DNA of 64,000 bases, taken from Muscardinus avellanarius (Eukaryota > Chordata > Mammalia > Rodentia > Gliridae). The notes below the pieces were generated by a model. That model did no database searches. It saw nothing but the letters and a program-made list of their open reading frames with translations, and was not told where the DNA came from. Both the position numbers and the translations under genes were made by a program. The stretch lies in the NCBI GenBank assembly GCA_963383645.1, contig OY726559.1, positions 113,423,296 to 113,487,295 on the forward strand, in the 5' to 3' direction. This document shows positions 46,910 to 61,462 of this stretch, in pieces. Position 1 is the first letter of the stretch; the number at the start of each line of letters is the position of its first letter.

Positions 46910-49598
46910 GTAGCGCGGCAGGCGGGGGGCGGGCGCGCGCGAGAGGGGCCTGGGGAGGGGGCTCGGGGCCGGCCTGGGGTCCCCCCTGGGGCAGCGGGGG
47001 CCGGCGGGGACCCCCGAGCTCAGGGAGGGGGCGCCCCGCGAGGGTGGATCTGGGGGGCGGGTTTGACGGCGTGGCTGGGGCTGGGGGCGTGGTGGGAGTG
47101 GGGAAGGGACACCTTGCACCCGGAGCAGGGCGCTGAGCGCCCCCGATCCCGACCGGGGCGAGGCGCTGACCCCCGAGCCCGGCGGGGGGCAGGTGGGCGT
47201 CTGGCGCCTACTGTGAGGTTCAGAGAACCACCCGGGTCGGCGGAGCGCACCGCCCGGGGCGCTGGGGAGCTTTTTTTTTTTCCCCCCCTTTGGCCCACAT
47301 CCTTCCTACTTTTTCGAACCCAGGAGGTTTCATTGGGTTCTCGGCCCATTCTGGGATTTGCAGAGTGCAGTAGGTGCTCAATAAAATGTTATTGCTCGAG
47401 GTACTGTTGCGTGTGCTCCGCCACAGCCTGTGGCTTCGCCAGAATTTCATAGAGGCGGGGCTTAAGATGGGCGGTCTGGTTGGAAGAGAGGGGTCTGGAA
47501 GCCGCCTTTGCTTAGCCAGCGCACTGTTTGTAACTTGGTGTGTGTTGTGTTGTGTTTTTGGAGGAGGTGATGCGATTTGGAAAGTCTGGCTTTTCCCCAG
47601 GCTAGCCCATGAGACCATCACTACTAACCACCTCCATGTAAAATGACTAAATACTAGAACTTAAATAGTGTTCCCTGAAAAACTGAATTTGAAAACAGCT
47701 GAGTGTGTCTGGTTAAGAACCTCAGCTTTAGCCAGGCGCCGTGGCGCAGGAATCCCAGCGCTTGGGAGGCTGAGACAGGAGGGTCGCACAGGTTCGAAGC
47801 CAGCCTCAGCTACTTCGTGAGGCTCTTGGCAACTTAGTGAGACCCCTGTTGCCAAATAAAGTATAAAATAGGTCTGGGAGTATAGCCCCAAGGTAGAAAA
47901 GCCCCTGGGTTCCACCCTCAGTACCACAAAAAACAAAAACAAAACCTCAGCTTGAGTACCAGCAGGCAAGGTAGTGCAAACCTCTGATCTCAGGTACTTG
48001 GGGGGCTGTGACAGGAGGATCATAGGTTCAAGGCCAGCCTGGGCAACGTAACTAGACTCTCAGCAACTTGGCTAGATTCTCCTTCTCAACATAAAAAATA
48101 AAAATAGAGTTGGAGGTGAGGCTTGGAGGTAGAATGTCCCTGTTTTGTTTCAGTCCCCGGTAACACACACACACACACGCACAGAACCTTGGAGTCAGAG
48201 GAGACCGAAGACAGACGGAGCCTGAGTGTCAGGCTAAGAAGGAGTTGGGTGGGGAGGGATGCCCCATAGCACCCTTACCGGGTGGAGGGACTGGGGTTCC
48301 TATTAGCAACAAGGGCTTCTTAGAGGAGAGTCTGAAAAGAGCTACTTCCTGGTTCCTCTTCCAGCTCAGAGGGAGCTGCGTATTGCAGCTGCAGGGATGT
48401 AGTTGAGGTTGCAGGAGGGAGTTCTCCTAAAAAGAGGTCAGCAGTAGAGAGCGCAGAGGTGCTTGCACAAGAAGAGGCTGGACCCTGGCGGACGGAGCCC
48501 AGGCAGCCTCCACAGTTATCTCTGCCTCTCGATCACAGTTCAAGGAGGAAATCTCCCGGAGGTTTAAGGCTCAGCAGGATCAGCTGGTCCTGATCTTCGC
48601 AGGCAAGATCCTGAAAGATGCAGACACACTGAACCAGCACGGGATCAAGGACGGGCTCACTGTCCATCTGGTCATCAAGACCCCGCAGAAGTAAGTTCGG
48701 GCCCAGAGTAGACCCTGCTTCTGATTGAGACTGCCCGTCCAACAGTGCCCCATCCGTCGCTCAACTGTTAGGGCCAGGCAGGGAGCTCCAGCACGATGAG
48801 GTCAGGCCTCTGATGGAGGAAGCTGACTTCCCTCTCCCTCTCCCGGTCCCCAGCATCACCGTCCAGTCTGCCACGAGGACAGGGCAAAGGATGCCCAGCG
48901 ATTGGGCGATTGATCGATCGCTCTCCCTGGGCCCTCTTCCTTGTGCTCACTCTGACCAGGATCCTCCACTCTGTCCTCAGGATTCAAGATTCAGCTTCCA
49001 CCACGGCCTCCTCCCCGTCCACTCCGGACCCTGGCTCCGCGCCCTCCACCACGCCGCCCTCCCCTGCCACGCCCGCCCAGCCCTCCACCTCTGGCAGCGC
49101 CACCTCCGACACTGGAACTGGAAGCCGAAGGAGCAGTGGGGGGGGTCCCTCGCCAGGGGCTGGGGAGGGACCCCCCAGCGCTACGGCATCGATTCTCTGT
49201 AAGCCGTTAGGGAGGAGAGCTCTATCTCCTGTTGGGCTGGGAGAAACACGGTCCCCGCTGCTGCCTCCTTAGGGATGGGGACCACTGAACGGAGGGTTCC
49301 ACACATTGGGCTTGAGACACCGTAGGGAGCAGACCAGTCCATGAGCGCTTCCCGGAGGAGGGGAACACAGCTAAGTGTGAAGGAGGAAATGTGGGGAGCC
49401 CCAAGGGAAGAGACTGAGTCCCAAGTGGTGGTGTGGCGTGCCTGGAGTCCCAGTACTTGGGAGGCTGAGACAGGTGCAGATGCAGCCCAGGCAGGATAGT
49501 CAGCAACTTAGTGAGACCCTGTTTCATTATTTATTTATTTATTTTATGGTACTGGGGAAGGAACCCTTCTACCTCCGGGCTACACTCCCAGACCTATT

Positions 49599-49629
<31 letters not shown>

Positions 49630-50176
49630 TTCATTCATTTATTTATTTATTGCGGATCTGGGGATGAAGCCCAGGGGCATTTGACCTCTGACCTACACCC
49701 CCTGCCCTATTTTTTATTCTTTATTTTGAAACCGGGTCTCACTGAGTTGTAGAGGGCCTCACTAAGTAGCAGAGGCTGTCCATGAACCGCAATCCTCCAG
49801 TCTCAGTCTCCTGAATGCTGGGATTACAAGCGTGCGCCACCACACCTGTCTTCCCAGACCTATTTTATATTTTATTTGGAAACAGGGTCTCAAGCCAGCT
49901 GAAGCTGGCTTCGAACCTGCGCAATTCTTCTGTCTCCACCTCCCAAGTGCAGGGATTACAAGTGTGTTCGCCACCATGCCCGGAATTTTTTTTTTTTGGT
50001 GGTACTGGAGGTGGGACCCGGGAGCTTTTCTACCTCCAGGCTATACTCCCAGACCTATTTTATACTTTATTTGGAAACAGGGTCTCACTAAGTTGCTGAG
50101 AGCCTCACTAAGTAGCTGAGGCTGGCTTCGAACCTGTGTGATCCTCCTGTCTCAGCCTCCCAAGCACTGGGATTAT

Positions 50177-50208
<32 letters not shown>

Positions 50209-53200
50209 TTTTTTTGGTGGTACTGGGGTTCCTGGAAGCCCGTCTACCTCCGGGCTACACTCCCAGACCTATTTTTATATTTTTTATTTGGAAACAGGGT
50301 CTCCTAAGCCAGCGCGCGCGGCTGGCTTCGAACCTGTGCAATCCTCCTGGCTCTGCCTCCCAAGTGCAGGGATTACAAGCGTGCGCCACCACGCCCAGCG
50401 TTAAGCACTGGGATTATAAACGTGTACCATCATGCCCGATTTTTATTTTTCTTAATTTTGAAACAGGATCTGACTAAGTTGATAACGTCTCACTACTTGC
50501 TGAGGCTGGCCTTGAACCTGGGATCCTCCTGTCTTAACCTCCCAAGTATTGGGATTACAAGTGTGTGCCACAATGTCCGGCTTAGCTCAGCCTCTCCCAC
50601 CTGAGTGGTCTCGGTCCCGTAGGCTCACACCTCTTTGCCCTGGGTGGATCAGGGCTGGGACCGTGGGAGTAATTAGAAAAGGGAGTTGTGGGGAGCAGCC
50701 AGGGCCTCTCCTGGACCCCTGAATTGAGTGGCTCTGCTGGGGTGGGGGGAGAGCTCCGAGGGTGGACTGTGACCCTGCCCCCTCCCCACAGCTGGCTTTG
50801 GGGGCATCCTGGGGCTGGGCAGCCTGGGCCTGGGCTCCGCCAACTTCATGGAGCTGCAGCAGCAGATGCAGAGACAGCTGATGTCCAACCCTGAGATGCT
50901 GTCACAGATCATGGAGAACCCCTTGGTCCAGGACATGATGTCGAACCCCGACCTGATGCGCCACATGATCATGGCCAACCCGCAGATGCAGCAGCTGATG
51001 GAGCGAAACCCCGAGATCAGCCACATGCTCAACAACCCCGAGCTCATGAGGCAGGTGGGTAGCAGAGAGAGCCGGGGGGGCGGAGGGCTCCAGGCGGCCA
51101 CGCCACACCTGTCCTTCCTGTGTTGATTGGTTCATTCATGCCTCTCTTTTCTCTCTCTTTTGAGGTTCTGGGGATGGAACCCCGAACCTTGAGTGTACTA
51201 AGCAAGTGCTCTGCCTCTGAGCCACAGCCGAGCCCCATAGATGGAGAGAGGCGGGCTTGGTTTGGTAGGGACTTCCTGCTTAAAGGGAGGTGGGACAGGT
51301 AGACAATTCTAGTACACTGTGGTTGGTGCTGTCTTAAGGACAGTCACGGGATCCTAGGGGAATCCCAGCGTAGGAAGGACCTCTGACCCCACCCTGAGCC
51401 CTTTGGAGTTTAAGTGTCACCAAGCTGAGATCCACAGGAGGAAGGCAGGTGGCCCAGGGAAAGAATAAGAGCATTCGAGCCGGGCGTGGTGGCGCACGCT
51501 TGCAATCCCAGCATTCAGGAGGCTGAGACAGGAGGATCGCGGTTTGCGGACAGCCTCAACTACTTAGGAGGCCCTTTGCAACTCAGTGAGAACCTGTTTC
51601 AAAATAAAGAATCAAAAATAGAGCTGGGAATGTAACTCAGAGGTAGAATATCCCTGGGTTCTATCCCCGGTAATGGGGGGGAGGGCGAACCCAGGCGTGG
51701 TGGCGCACGCTTGTAATCCCAATACTTGAGATGCTGAAACAGGAGGATCACGGTTCTCGGACAGCCTCAGCTGCTTAGTGAGGCTCTCTGCAACTCAGTG
51801 AGACCCTGCTTCAAAATTAAGATAAAAAGGACTGCGGGTGTTGCTCGGAGATAGAATGCCCCTGGGTTTCACCCCCAGTACCGCAAAAAAAATAAAAAAT
51901 AAAAAAAGAATATTTGGGGCTAAGGGTCTGCAAGGACAAAGGTTTGGGCATAAAGGATGATAGGAGCTGGGCATGGTGGCGCACGCCTATAATCCCTGCA
52001 CTTGTTTTTTTTTTTTTTTTTTTTTTTTTGCGGGTCTGGGGATGGAACCCAGGGGCATTCAACCTCCGAGCTATACCCCCTGCCCTATTTTTTATTCTTT
52101 ATTTTAAAACCGGGTCTCACTGAGTTGCAGAGGGCCTCACTAAGTAGCTGAGGCTGGCTGTGAACCACCATCCTCCGGTCTCAGCCTCCCAAATGCTGGG
52201 ATTACAAGCATGCACCACCACGCCCGGTTTAATCCCTGCATTTGGGAGGCTGAGATAGGAGGATTGTGCAGGTTCGAAGCCAGCCTCAGCTACTTAGGCT
52301 CTTGGCAACTTAGTGAGACTCTGTTTCCAAATAAAATATAAAATAGGTCTGGGAGTATAACAAAAGGACCTCACCCTGTCTGGAACATCGTCTTCCACTA
52401 AAAGAAGCCAACCAGAATGTGCACAGGGCGGCAGGGTGGGTACCCAGGTGACAGCAGAGGACACAGGTCAAGTTCCTCTTCCTGGTGGCCCTGCAGCAAG
52501 CAGGTCCTCCTTCCTGATGCACAGCCCTCCCCAGGTCCGCCCTTTTTTTTTTTTTTTTTTTCTCTGTACTGAGGATGGAACCCAGGGGCATTCTACCTCT
52601 GAGCTATACCCTCAGTGCACTATTTTTTATTCTTGGTTATTATTTTTATTTATTTTTTTTGCAGACCTGGGGATAGAACCCAGGGGCATTCTACCTCAGA
52701 GCTATAACCCCTGCCCTGTTTTTTATTCTTTATTTTGAAACAGGGTCTCACTAAGTTGTGGAGGGCCTAAGTAGCTGAGGCTCTGTGAACTGCATTCCTC
52801 TGGTCTCAGCCTCCCAAATGCTGGGATTACAAGCATTTGCCACCATGCCCGGCTTATTTTTTATTCTTTATTTTGAAACAGGGTCTCACTGAGTGACAGC
52901 AGGCCTCAGTAAGTAGCTGAGGCTGTCCAAGAACTGTGATCCTCCTGTCTCAGCCTCCCAAATGCTGGGACTATAAGCACCATGACACCTAACACCCCCT
53001 TTTTTTTTTCCTTTTAGTGCTGGGGTTTGAACTCAGGGTACCATTGGTCTGTATGCCTAGTCTTTTTTTTTTTTTTGGAACTGGGGTTTGAACCCAGGGG
53101 CATTCTACCTGTAAGCAACACCCCAGCCCTATTTTTTTTATTATTTTATTTTATATTTTATTATTTATTTTGCGGTATTGGGGATGGAACCCAGGGGCAT

Positions 53201-55655
53201 TCTAGCTCTGAGCTACACCCCCAGCCCTATTTTTTATTCTTCATTTTGAAACAGGGTCTCACTGAGTTGCAAAGGGCCTCACTAAGTAGCAGAGACTGCC
53301 CACAAACCCTATTTTATGTTATTTTATTTTTTGTGGTGCTGGGGATGGAACCCAGGGGCATTCTACCTATGAGCTACACCACCAGCCTTATTTTTATTCT
53401 TTATTTTGAAACAGGGTCTCACTAAGTTGCTGAGAGCCTCACTAAGTAGCTGAGGCTGGCCGAGAACCTGTGATCCTCCTGTCTCAGCCTCCCAAGTGCT
53501 GGGATTATAAACTTGTGCCACCACGACCAGCTGTTTTTTATTTTAAGACAGGGTCTTAGCCGGGCATGGTGGCGCACGCTTGTAATCCCCGTGCTTGGGA
53601 GGCCAAGACAGGAGGATCACACGGGTTGGAAGCCAGCCTCAGCTACTTAGTGAGGCTCTCAGCAACTTAGTGAGACCCTGTTTCCAAATAAAGTATAAAA
53701 TAGGTCCGGGAGTACAGCTCGGAAGTAGAAAAGCCCCTGGGTTCTACCCTTAGTACTACCAAAAAACCAAAAAACCGGGTGTGGTGGCGCACGCTTGTAA
53801 TCCCCGCGCTTGGGAGGCAGAGACAGGGGGATCGCACAGGTTCGGAGCCAGCCATGCTGGCTTAAGAGACCCTGTTTCAAAATAAAAATATATAAAAAAT
53901 AGGTCTGGGAGTGTAGCCCGGAGGTAGAAGTGCTTCCAGGAACCCCAGTACCACCAAGAAGAAAAAAAAGACGGTATCGCTAAGTTGTCCAATTCACGAT
54001 CCTCCTGCCTCCTCCTCCTGGGGAGCTGAGTGACAGGCGTGCGCCACCGCCCCCCCCCCCCCCCGCTCGGGACCCACTGTTTTCCTAGTTTGCTGCCCCC
54101 CTGTTTCCAGGGCCTATTCCGTCTCTCTCCCTTCACCAGACAATGGAGCTTGCTCGGAATCCAGCCATGATGCAAGAGATGATGCGCAACCAAGACCGGG
54201 CCCTTAGCAACCTGGAGAGCATCCCAGGCGGGTATAATGCCCTCCGCCGCATGTACACGGACATCCAGGAGCCCATGTTCAGTGCTGCCCGCGAACAGGT
54301 GCGGCCGGGCTGGAGAGAGGGTGGGGCTGTCTGGGCTGAGGATGCCCAACCCGCGCTAGCTGGGTGCGGTCTGTCCTCTCTCCTTCCCCAGTTCCCCGAG
54401 GCATGGGTCTTGGCTTGAAGGCATTCTCAGCAGAACAGAGCCAGGTATGGTCCAACTTGACATGGACTGAGGGTGACACCTAGCAGTAGTCCCTAGAGAA
54501 AGGGTTGAGGCTTCACGTCCGAGGGACTTAACATCTTTGTGACAAACTTCCTGCACCAGGGGCTCAACCTGGGGGTCCAGCGTCAACCCTAAGCACAGTG
54601 TCTCAAGTGTGGTCCGTGGCTTACGGGCATCAGAATCACCGGGGGACTCGTTGATATTGAGATTTCTGGGCCCCACCTTTGAGCTACGCAGTAAATCAAT
54701 CTCTTGTGCCCTGCCTTGCAATTATACACTTTTAAATATGCCTTAGGAATTCATTCCAAGTATACAAAAAAATGTAGCTAAAAATACAGCGTTCCAGCTG
54801 GGAGCAGTGGTGCACGCTTCTCATCCCAGTACTTAGTAGGCTGAGACAAGGCCAACCTCAGCAACTTACTGAGACCCTCAGCAACTTAGCAAGACCCTGT
54901 TTCAAAATAAAAAACCAGATGGGAGAGGTGGCACATGCCTGTAAACCCAGTTCTTGGGAGGCTGAGACAGGAAGATTGCAGGTTTGAAGCCAAATTTAGC
55001 AATTTACCGAGACCCTCAATAACTTAGTGAGACCCTGTTTCAAATTTTTAAAAAAACTGGGTGTGGTGGCACACACGTGTAATCCCAGTACTTGGGAGGC
55101 TGAAACAGGAAGATTGCAGGTTCACAGCTAGCCTCGGGAACTTAGTGAGGACTTCTGTGACTGAGCAAGACCCTGATTCCAAATAAAACATAAAATATGG
55201 CTGGGGGTATAGCCAGAGGTAGAAGGCCCCCTGGGTTCCAACCTCAATACCACACACACAAAAAAAAATTAAAAAGGCCTGGGGGTGTAGCCTAGCTCAG
55301 AGATAGGATGCTCCTGAGTTCAATTCCCAGTACAAAAAGAGAGAAAAAAAAATCCAAAAAACTACAAAATAGGGTTGTGGGTGTGGCTTGGAGACAGAAT
55401 GCCCCTGAGTTCAATTCTTAGTGCCAAAAATAAATAAAATAAAAATAGATGGGCATAGTTGTGAATACCTGTAATCCCAAAACTTGGAAACCTGAGACAG
55501 GAGAGTCACAGGTTTGAGACCAACCTTAGCAATTTAGCAAGACCCTGTTTCAAAACAAACAAATAAATAAAAAGACTCTGTTTCAAAATAAAGAATAAAA
55601 AAATAGTGCTGGGAGTGTAGCTAGGAGGTAGAATGCCTCTGGTTTTATCCCCAGC

Positions 55656-55708
<53 letters not shown>

Positions 55709-58700
55709 CAGGCATGGTGATGCACAGTTATAATCCCAACATTCAGGAAGTTGAGACAAGAGGATCACAGTTTGAGGACAGCCTCAGCTACTTAGTGAGG
55801 CCCTCTGCAACTTAGTGAGACACTGTTTGAAAATAAAGAATAAAAAAAATAGGGCTGGGGTGTAGCTCAGAGGTAAAATGCCTTTGGGTTCAATCACAAG
55901 TATACAAAACCAATATAAATATATATAGTATTCTCTTGTATACATGTCGACTGTACATAATTTCAGTGCCTTTTTAATTTAATTTTACATTAAGCACATT
56001 ATATCAGTATGTTTCAAAATGGAGAAAGTTACACAAAGTAAGCAAAAGGCTATTAAGAACCAGGTGTGGTGGCACAGGCTTGTAATCCCAGCATTCGGGA
56101 GGCTGAGACTGGAGGATCATGGTTCATGGACAGCCTCAGCTACTTAGTGAGGCCCTCTGCAATTTAGGAGACCCTGTTTCAAAATAAAGAATTAAAAAAT
56201 AGGGCAGGGGGTGTAGCTCCGAGGTCGAATGCCCCTGGGTTCCATCCCCCATACTGCAAAAAAAAAAAAAAAAAAAAAAAAAAGGCTATTCAGAAAGTAT
56301 AGAAACAGCTGGGCATGGTGGAGGAGCACTCCTGTAATCCCAGTACTTGGGAGGCTGACACAGATTTGAGGACAGCCTCAGCAAGTAATGAGACTCTCAT
56401 CAACCTAGTGAGATCCTGTTTCCAAAGAAAAGAAAAAAATAGGGCTGGGGGTGTAGCTTGGAGGTAGAATTCCACTGAATTAAATCTCCAGTATCACAAA
56501 AGAAAAAAAAAAAAAATGCGGAAAATAACCAAGCGAAATTGGTGGTGCATGCCTGTAATCCTAGTACTTGGGAGGCCGAGACAGGAGGATTACAGGTTTG
56601 AAACCAGCCTCAGGAATCTAATGAGACTCTGTTTCAAAGTAAAAATAGGGCTAGGGCTGGGCGTGGTGGCGCACGCTTGTAATCCCAATACTTGGGAGGC
56701 TGAGACAGGAGGATCACAGGTTCGTGGCCAACCTCAGCTACTTAGTGAGGCCCTCTGCAACTTAGTGAGGCTCTGTTTCAAAGTAAAGAAAAAAAAACTA
56801 GGGCTGGAAGCCGGGCGTGGTGGCGCACACTTGTAATCCCCGCGCTTGGGAGGCTGAGACAGGAGGATCGCACAGGTTCGAAGCCAGCCTCAGCTACTTA
56901 GTGAGGCTCTCAGCAACTTAGTGAGACCCTGTTTCCAAAAATATATATATATAAATAGGTCTGGGAGTATAGCCCAGAAGTAGAAAGCCCCTGGGTTCCA
57001 CCCCCAGTACCAAAAAAAAAAATAGTCGTGCCAGGTAGAGTTGTAGCCTCTTCTTTTTTTGCCTCAGTGCTGGGCATGGAAGCCAGCGCCTCATGCTGAT
57101 TAGACAAGTGCTCTGTCCCCGAGCGAACCTGCAGCCCCAGACTTGTAGCCTCCGCAGCCCCTTTCCCAGTCCTGCCCCTCTCTTCCTTTACCAGAAATCA
57201 CTACTACACTGAGGTTGTTTATCATCCTGATTGCTTTATTACTCTTGTATACGTCCATAAACATCTGTAGTATTCTTTGGGGCTTTTTTTTTTTTTGTAC
57301 TGGGGATGGAAACTAGGGTTATTCTACCTCCGAGCTACACCCCCAGCCCTATTTTTTATTTATTTTTATTATTTTTTTACCGGTGTGGGGATGGAACCCA
57401 GGGGCATTCGACCTCCAAGCTACACCCTCTGCCCTATTTTCTAGTCTTTATTTTTAACAGGGTCTCACTGAGTTGCGGAGGGCCTCACTAAGTAGCTGAG
57501 GCTGGCCGCGAACCGCCTAATTTTTTTTCTTATTTGGAAGTAGGGTCTTACTAGGTTGCTGAGAGCCTCACTAAGTTGCCAAGGCTGGCTTCTAACCTGT
57601 GATCCTCCTTTCTCAGCCTCCTAAGTACTGGGATTGCAAATATGTGCCACCATGCCAGCTCCCCAGGGGCCTTCTACCTCTGAGATATACCCCCAGCTCT
57701 ATTTCTGCTTTTAATTTTTAAACAGGATCTCACTAAGTCACAAAAGGCCTAAGTAGTTCCTTTTTTTTTTTTGTACACACAAAATATGAATATATGGCCG
57801 GGCGCGGTGGCGCACATTTGTCATCCCAGCATTCGGGAGGCTGAGACCAGAGGATCGCGGTTCACGGACAGCCTCAGCTACTTAGTGAGGCCCTCTGCAA
57901 CTCAGTGAGGCCCGGTTTCAAAATAAAAGAATAAAAATTAGGGCAGGGGCTGTAGCTCGGAGGTTGAATGCCCCTGGGTTCCATCCCCAGACCGCAAAAA
58001 AAAAAAAACCCAAAAAAATAGTATATATGTGGTACTGAGTTCATTCAGTAAATCAGGGGCATTCTGACTCTAAGCTGTCTATGCTCTAGCCCACCTGTAA
58101 TCCCAGTACTTGGGAGGCTGAGACAGGAGGATCCCAGGTTCGCAGCCAGCCTCGGCTACTCAGTAAGGCCCTCTACAACTTAGTAAGACCCTGTTTCAAA
58201 ATAAAGAAAAAATAAATAGAGGGGAGGGCTGTAGCTCAGAGGTAGAATGCCCCTGGGATTCATCCTTAGTACCACAAATAAATAAAGACAGACATACTTA
58301 CATACATATATGAAGCAGAAGGATTGTAAATTTGACGCCAGCCTGGACAACTTAGTGAGACTCTGAAAATAATATTTAAAAAATAATAAAATAAAAATGG
58401 CAGTCCATGCCAGACGTAGTGGTGCACGCTTGTAATCCCAGCATTCAGGAGACTGAGACTGGAGGATCCGAGTTTGCAACCAGCCTCAGCTACTACTTAG
58501 TGAGGCCCTTTGCAACTCAGAGAGACCCTGTTTCAAAATAAGGAATAAAAAATAGGGAAGGGGTTTAGCTCAGAGGTCGGATGCCCCTGGGTTCCATCCC
58601 CAGACCTGCAAAAATAATAAAATAAAATAAAGTACCAAAAATAGGGCTGGGGGTGTAGCTCAAAGGTAGAGTGCCCCTGGGTTCCATCCCTGATACCGTT

Positions 58701-59918
58701 AAAAAAAAAAAAAAGACAATCCATTACAAGTTAACATAAAATAACTTTCTTTTGAAAAATAACTTTACTTTCCAAAACAAAACTTTAGAGGAAACTGTGG
58801 CCTAGTTTTATCTTTATTTTCTTTTTCTTTTTCTTTTTTCTTTCTTTTTTTTTTTTTTTTGTCCAGTGATGTCTCACCTCTGAGCTACAACTCCAGCCTT
58901 TTTTATTTTTTATTTTGAAGTAGGGTCTCCCTAAGTTCCTGAGGGTCTCACTAGGTTGCCAAGGCTGGCCTCAAACCTGTGATCCTCCTGTTTCAGCCTC
59001 CCAAGTACTGGGACCACAGGCTGGCAGTCCACACCCGGCTTGATTTACATTTTCGCAGATCTCCTTAATGTCCGGCTGGCTATGAAACAGCTGGCTTCTC
59101 AGATCTGCACTTATTCCATTGATGTGTTATTGAGACTCTGGAAAACCCCATTATATCCAGAGAAGAGTGAAAAAGGCACATTAACATCTTAGGATCACAA
59201 AACATCATTTGAAGCCTCACGGGGATCGCAGGACCAGGCTTTGACAACTGGTGCATGAGAGAGATTCTCAGAAGCCTGTTACCTGGTAAGGCGAAGGAGC
59301 CACAGCTCAGGCTGACTGATCAGCCACGATCCGTGCCCCTCTTGGAATAACAGGAAGAGCGAGTGGTGTAAAGCCCCGGTGGGGAGGCCCCGGGGCCCCA
59401 GGACGGATGAGCAAGAAGGCCTGGAACTCAGCAAACAGGGACCCTGAATGAGCTCTGCCCTGGGTGCAGGAGGAAACCTCGCCCAGGGACCCGCAGGCAG
59501 AGGTGTGCTGCACTGGGGGGCGCTGTCGGGGTGTGCCTGGATAGATGTGCTCTTTCGGGGGACCTGGGGAGTTAGAGCTGCACCTGGGCAGCAGAGTGGG
59601 GAGCTGGAGGCAGATCAAGGTTGAGTCAAAGGCCGATCAAGCTCCCTCAAGCCAGCAGCTACTTATTGAGCACCTGCTGGTGTCCGGCCAAGGGTGCACA
59701 GGAAAATCTCTACCCCTTGAGAAGTACAGGGAAAGGTATGTATAAGGTGCAGAAAGGAAATTCGAAGCTGGGCGTGGCGGCTCACGCTTGTGATCCCAGC
59801 GCTTGGGAGGCTGAGACGGGAGGATCGCACAGGTTTGAAACCAGCCTCAGATACTTAAGTGAGGCTCTCAGCAACTTAGTGAGACCCTGTTTCCAAATAA
59901 AGTATAAAATAGGTCTGG

Positions 59919-59982
<64 letters not shown>

Positions 59983-61395
59983 CCAGATTATATATATATA
60001 ATTTAGAGCCAGCTTGGAAGGTGGGAGGTTCTGAGTTATCCAGGGAGTTAGGAATCAATGCATGCTTGGCTGCAGCAGCTGCAGCTCTGTGGGGGTGCGG
60101 GTGGGCTGGAGGCCAGGGCCGAGCTGTCAATGTGGGGCAAAGAACTGAGCTGAGGACACCCAGGGTCTTCGCTCTCTCTCCCTCTCCTGGGGAGGGGGAG
60201 GCTGTTAGGTGAGAGGAGAGAAAGGGCTTGGCCCTAATCTATTTCGGTCCTTAACCCAAATCCTTTCCCTCCCCCCAGTTTGGCAACAATCCCTTCTCTT
60301 CCCTGGCCGGGAACTCGGACAGCTCATCCTCCCAGCCTCTGCGGACTGAGAATCGAGAGCCCCTCCCTAACCCCTGGAGCCCCTCGCCCCCCACCTCCCA
60401 GGCCCCCGGGTCCGGTGGGGAGGGCACCGGATCGGGGACCAGCCAGACGCACCCGACAGTCTCGAACCCCTTTGGGATCAATGCGGCTAGCCTGGGGTCA
60501 GGTATGTCCTGGGGTGGGAGGAGCTTAGTGGGGTCACAGGACTGAATGGGGTTCACACTGCTCCAGGATGACAGGTGAGACTGGGGGCAGTGACCCCGTG
60601 CTTTCAAGGGTGAGGGTTGGTTTCTGATGTCCCTGGGCGGGACCAAGTACTGGCTCAGGAATAAGCCAGGCTCCACCTCCGAAGCCCGTTTGCTACCATC
60701 TAGTGTAAATGGGTCAGATGGGAGGCTGGGGTGGGGGCGGGAATGGAAGAGAGATTGGGGCAGACTTGGGACGGGCAGCTGGGAGGCCGGGGAAGAAGGC
60801 AGTGTGAGCTCCCGGGTACAGAGGCACAGGTTACCCATCGTACAACCTTAGGGAATCCCCCATTTATCTGGACTGTGACTGTACACATGGCCCGGAGATG
60901 TCTTTGGTGGGTGTCCTCATCTCTCTGCACATTAGGGGATATTTCAGTTAGGTAAGTCCTTTCCCTTCTAGGCACTTCGGTTTTCTTATTTATATATAAA
61001 ATAAGGACTGGAGCTGGGTGTGGTGGCTCACGCTTGTAATCCCAGTACTTGGGAGGCTGAGACAGGAGGAGCACAGGTTTGAGGACAACTTTGCAAGTAG
61101 TGAGAGTCTCATCAACCTAGCAAGACCCCGTTTCAAAATAAAAATAAAATCGGTTTGGGAGTATAGCTCAGAAGTAGAATGCCCCTAGGTAATAAGGAGC
61201 CAGGCATGGTGGCGCACGCTTGTAATCCCAGCATTTGGGAGGCTGAGATAGAAGGATCTGGGTTCACGGCCAGCATCAGCTACTTAGTGAGGCCCTTTAC
61301 AGCTCAGTGAGACCCTGTTTTAAAATAAAGAATTTTAAAAAATAGGGCTGAGGGTGTCACTTGGAGGTAGAATGCTCCTGGGTTCAATTCCCAGT

Positions 61396-61462
<67 letters not shown>

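Larger units (their letters stand above)
54299..60278. repeat. UBQLN4 intron 5 (6 kb)
   Basis: Unique and MER5A relic to 54720; plus-strand SINE run 54800-57015 with (CA)n at 55657-55706. 55900-56050 is AT-rich with no identified element. Minus-strand ID fragment near 57062-57136; minus SINEs 57290-57770; plus copies 57795-58710; minus 58860-59040. 59040-59760 is unique. A plus SINE from 59767 ends in the AT palindrome at 59914-59987. Confidence 0.7.
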
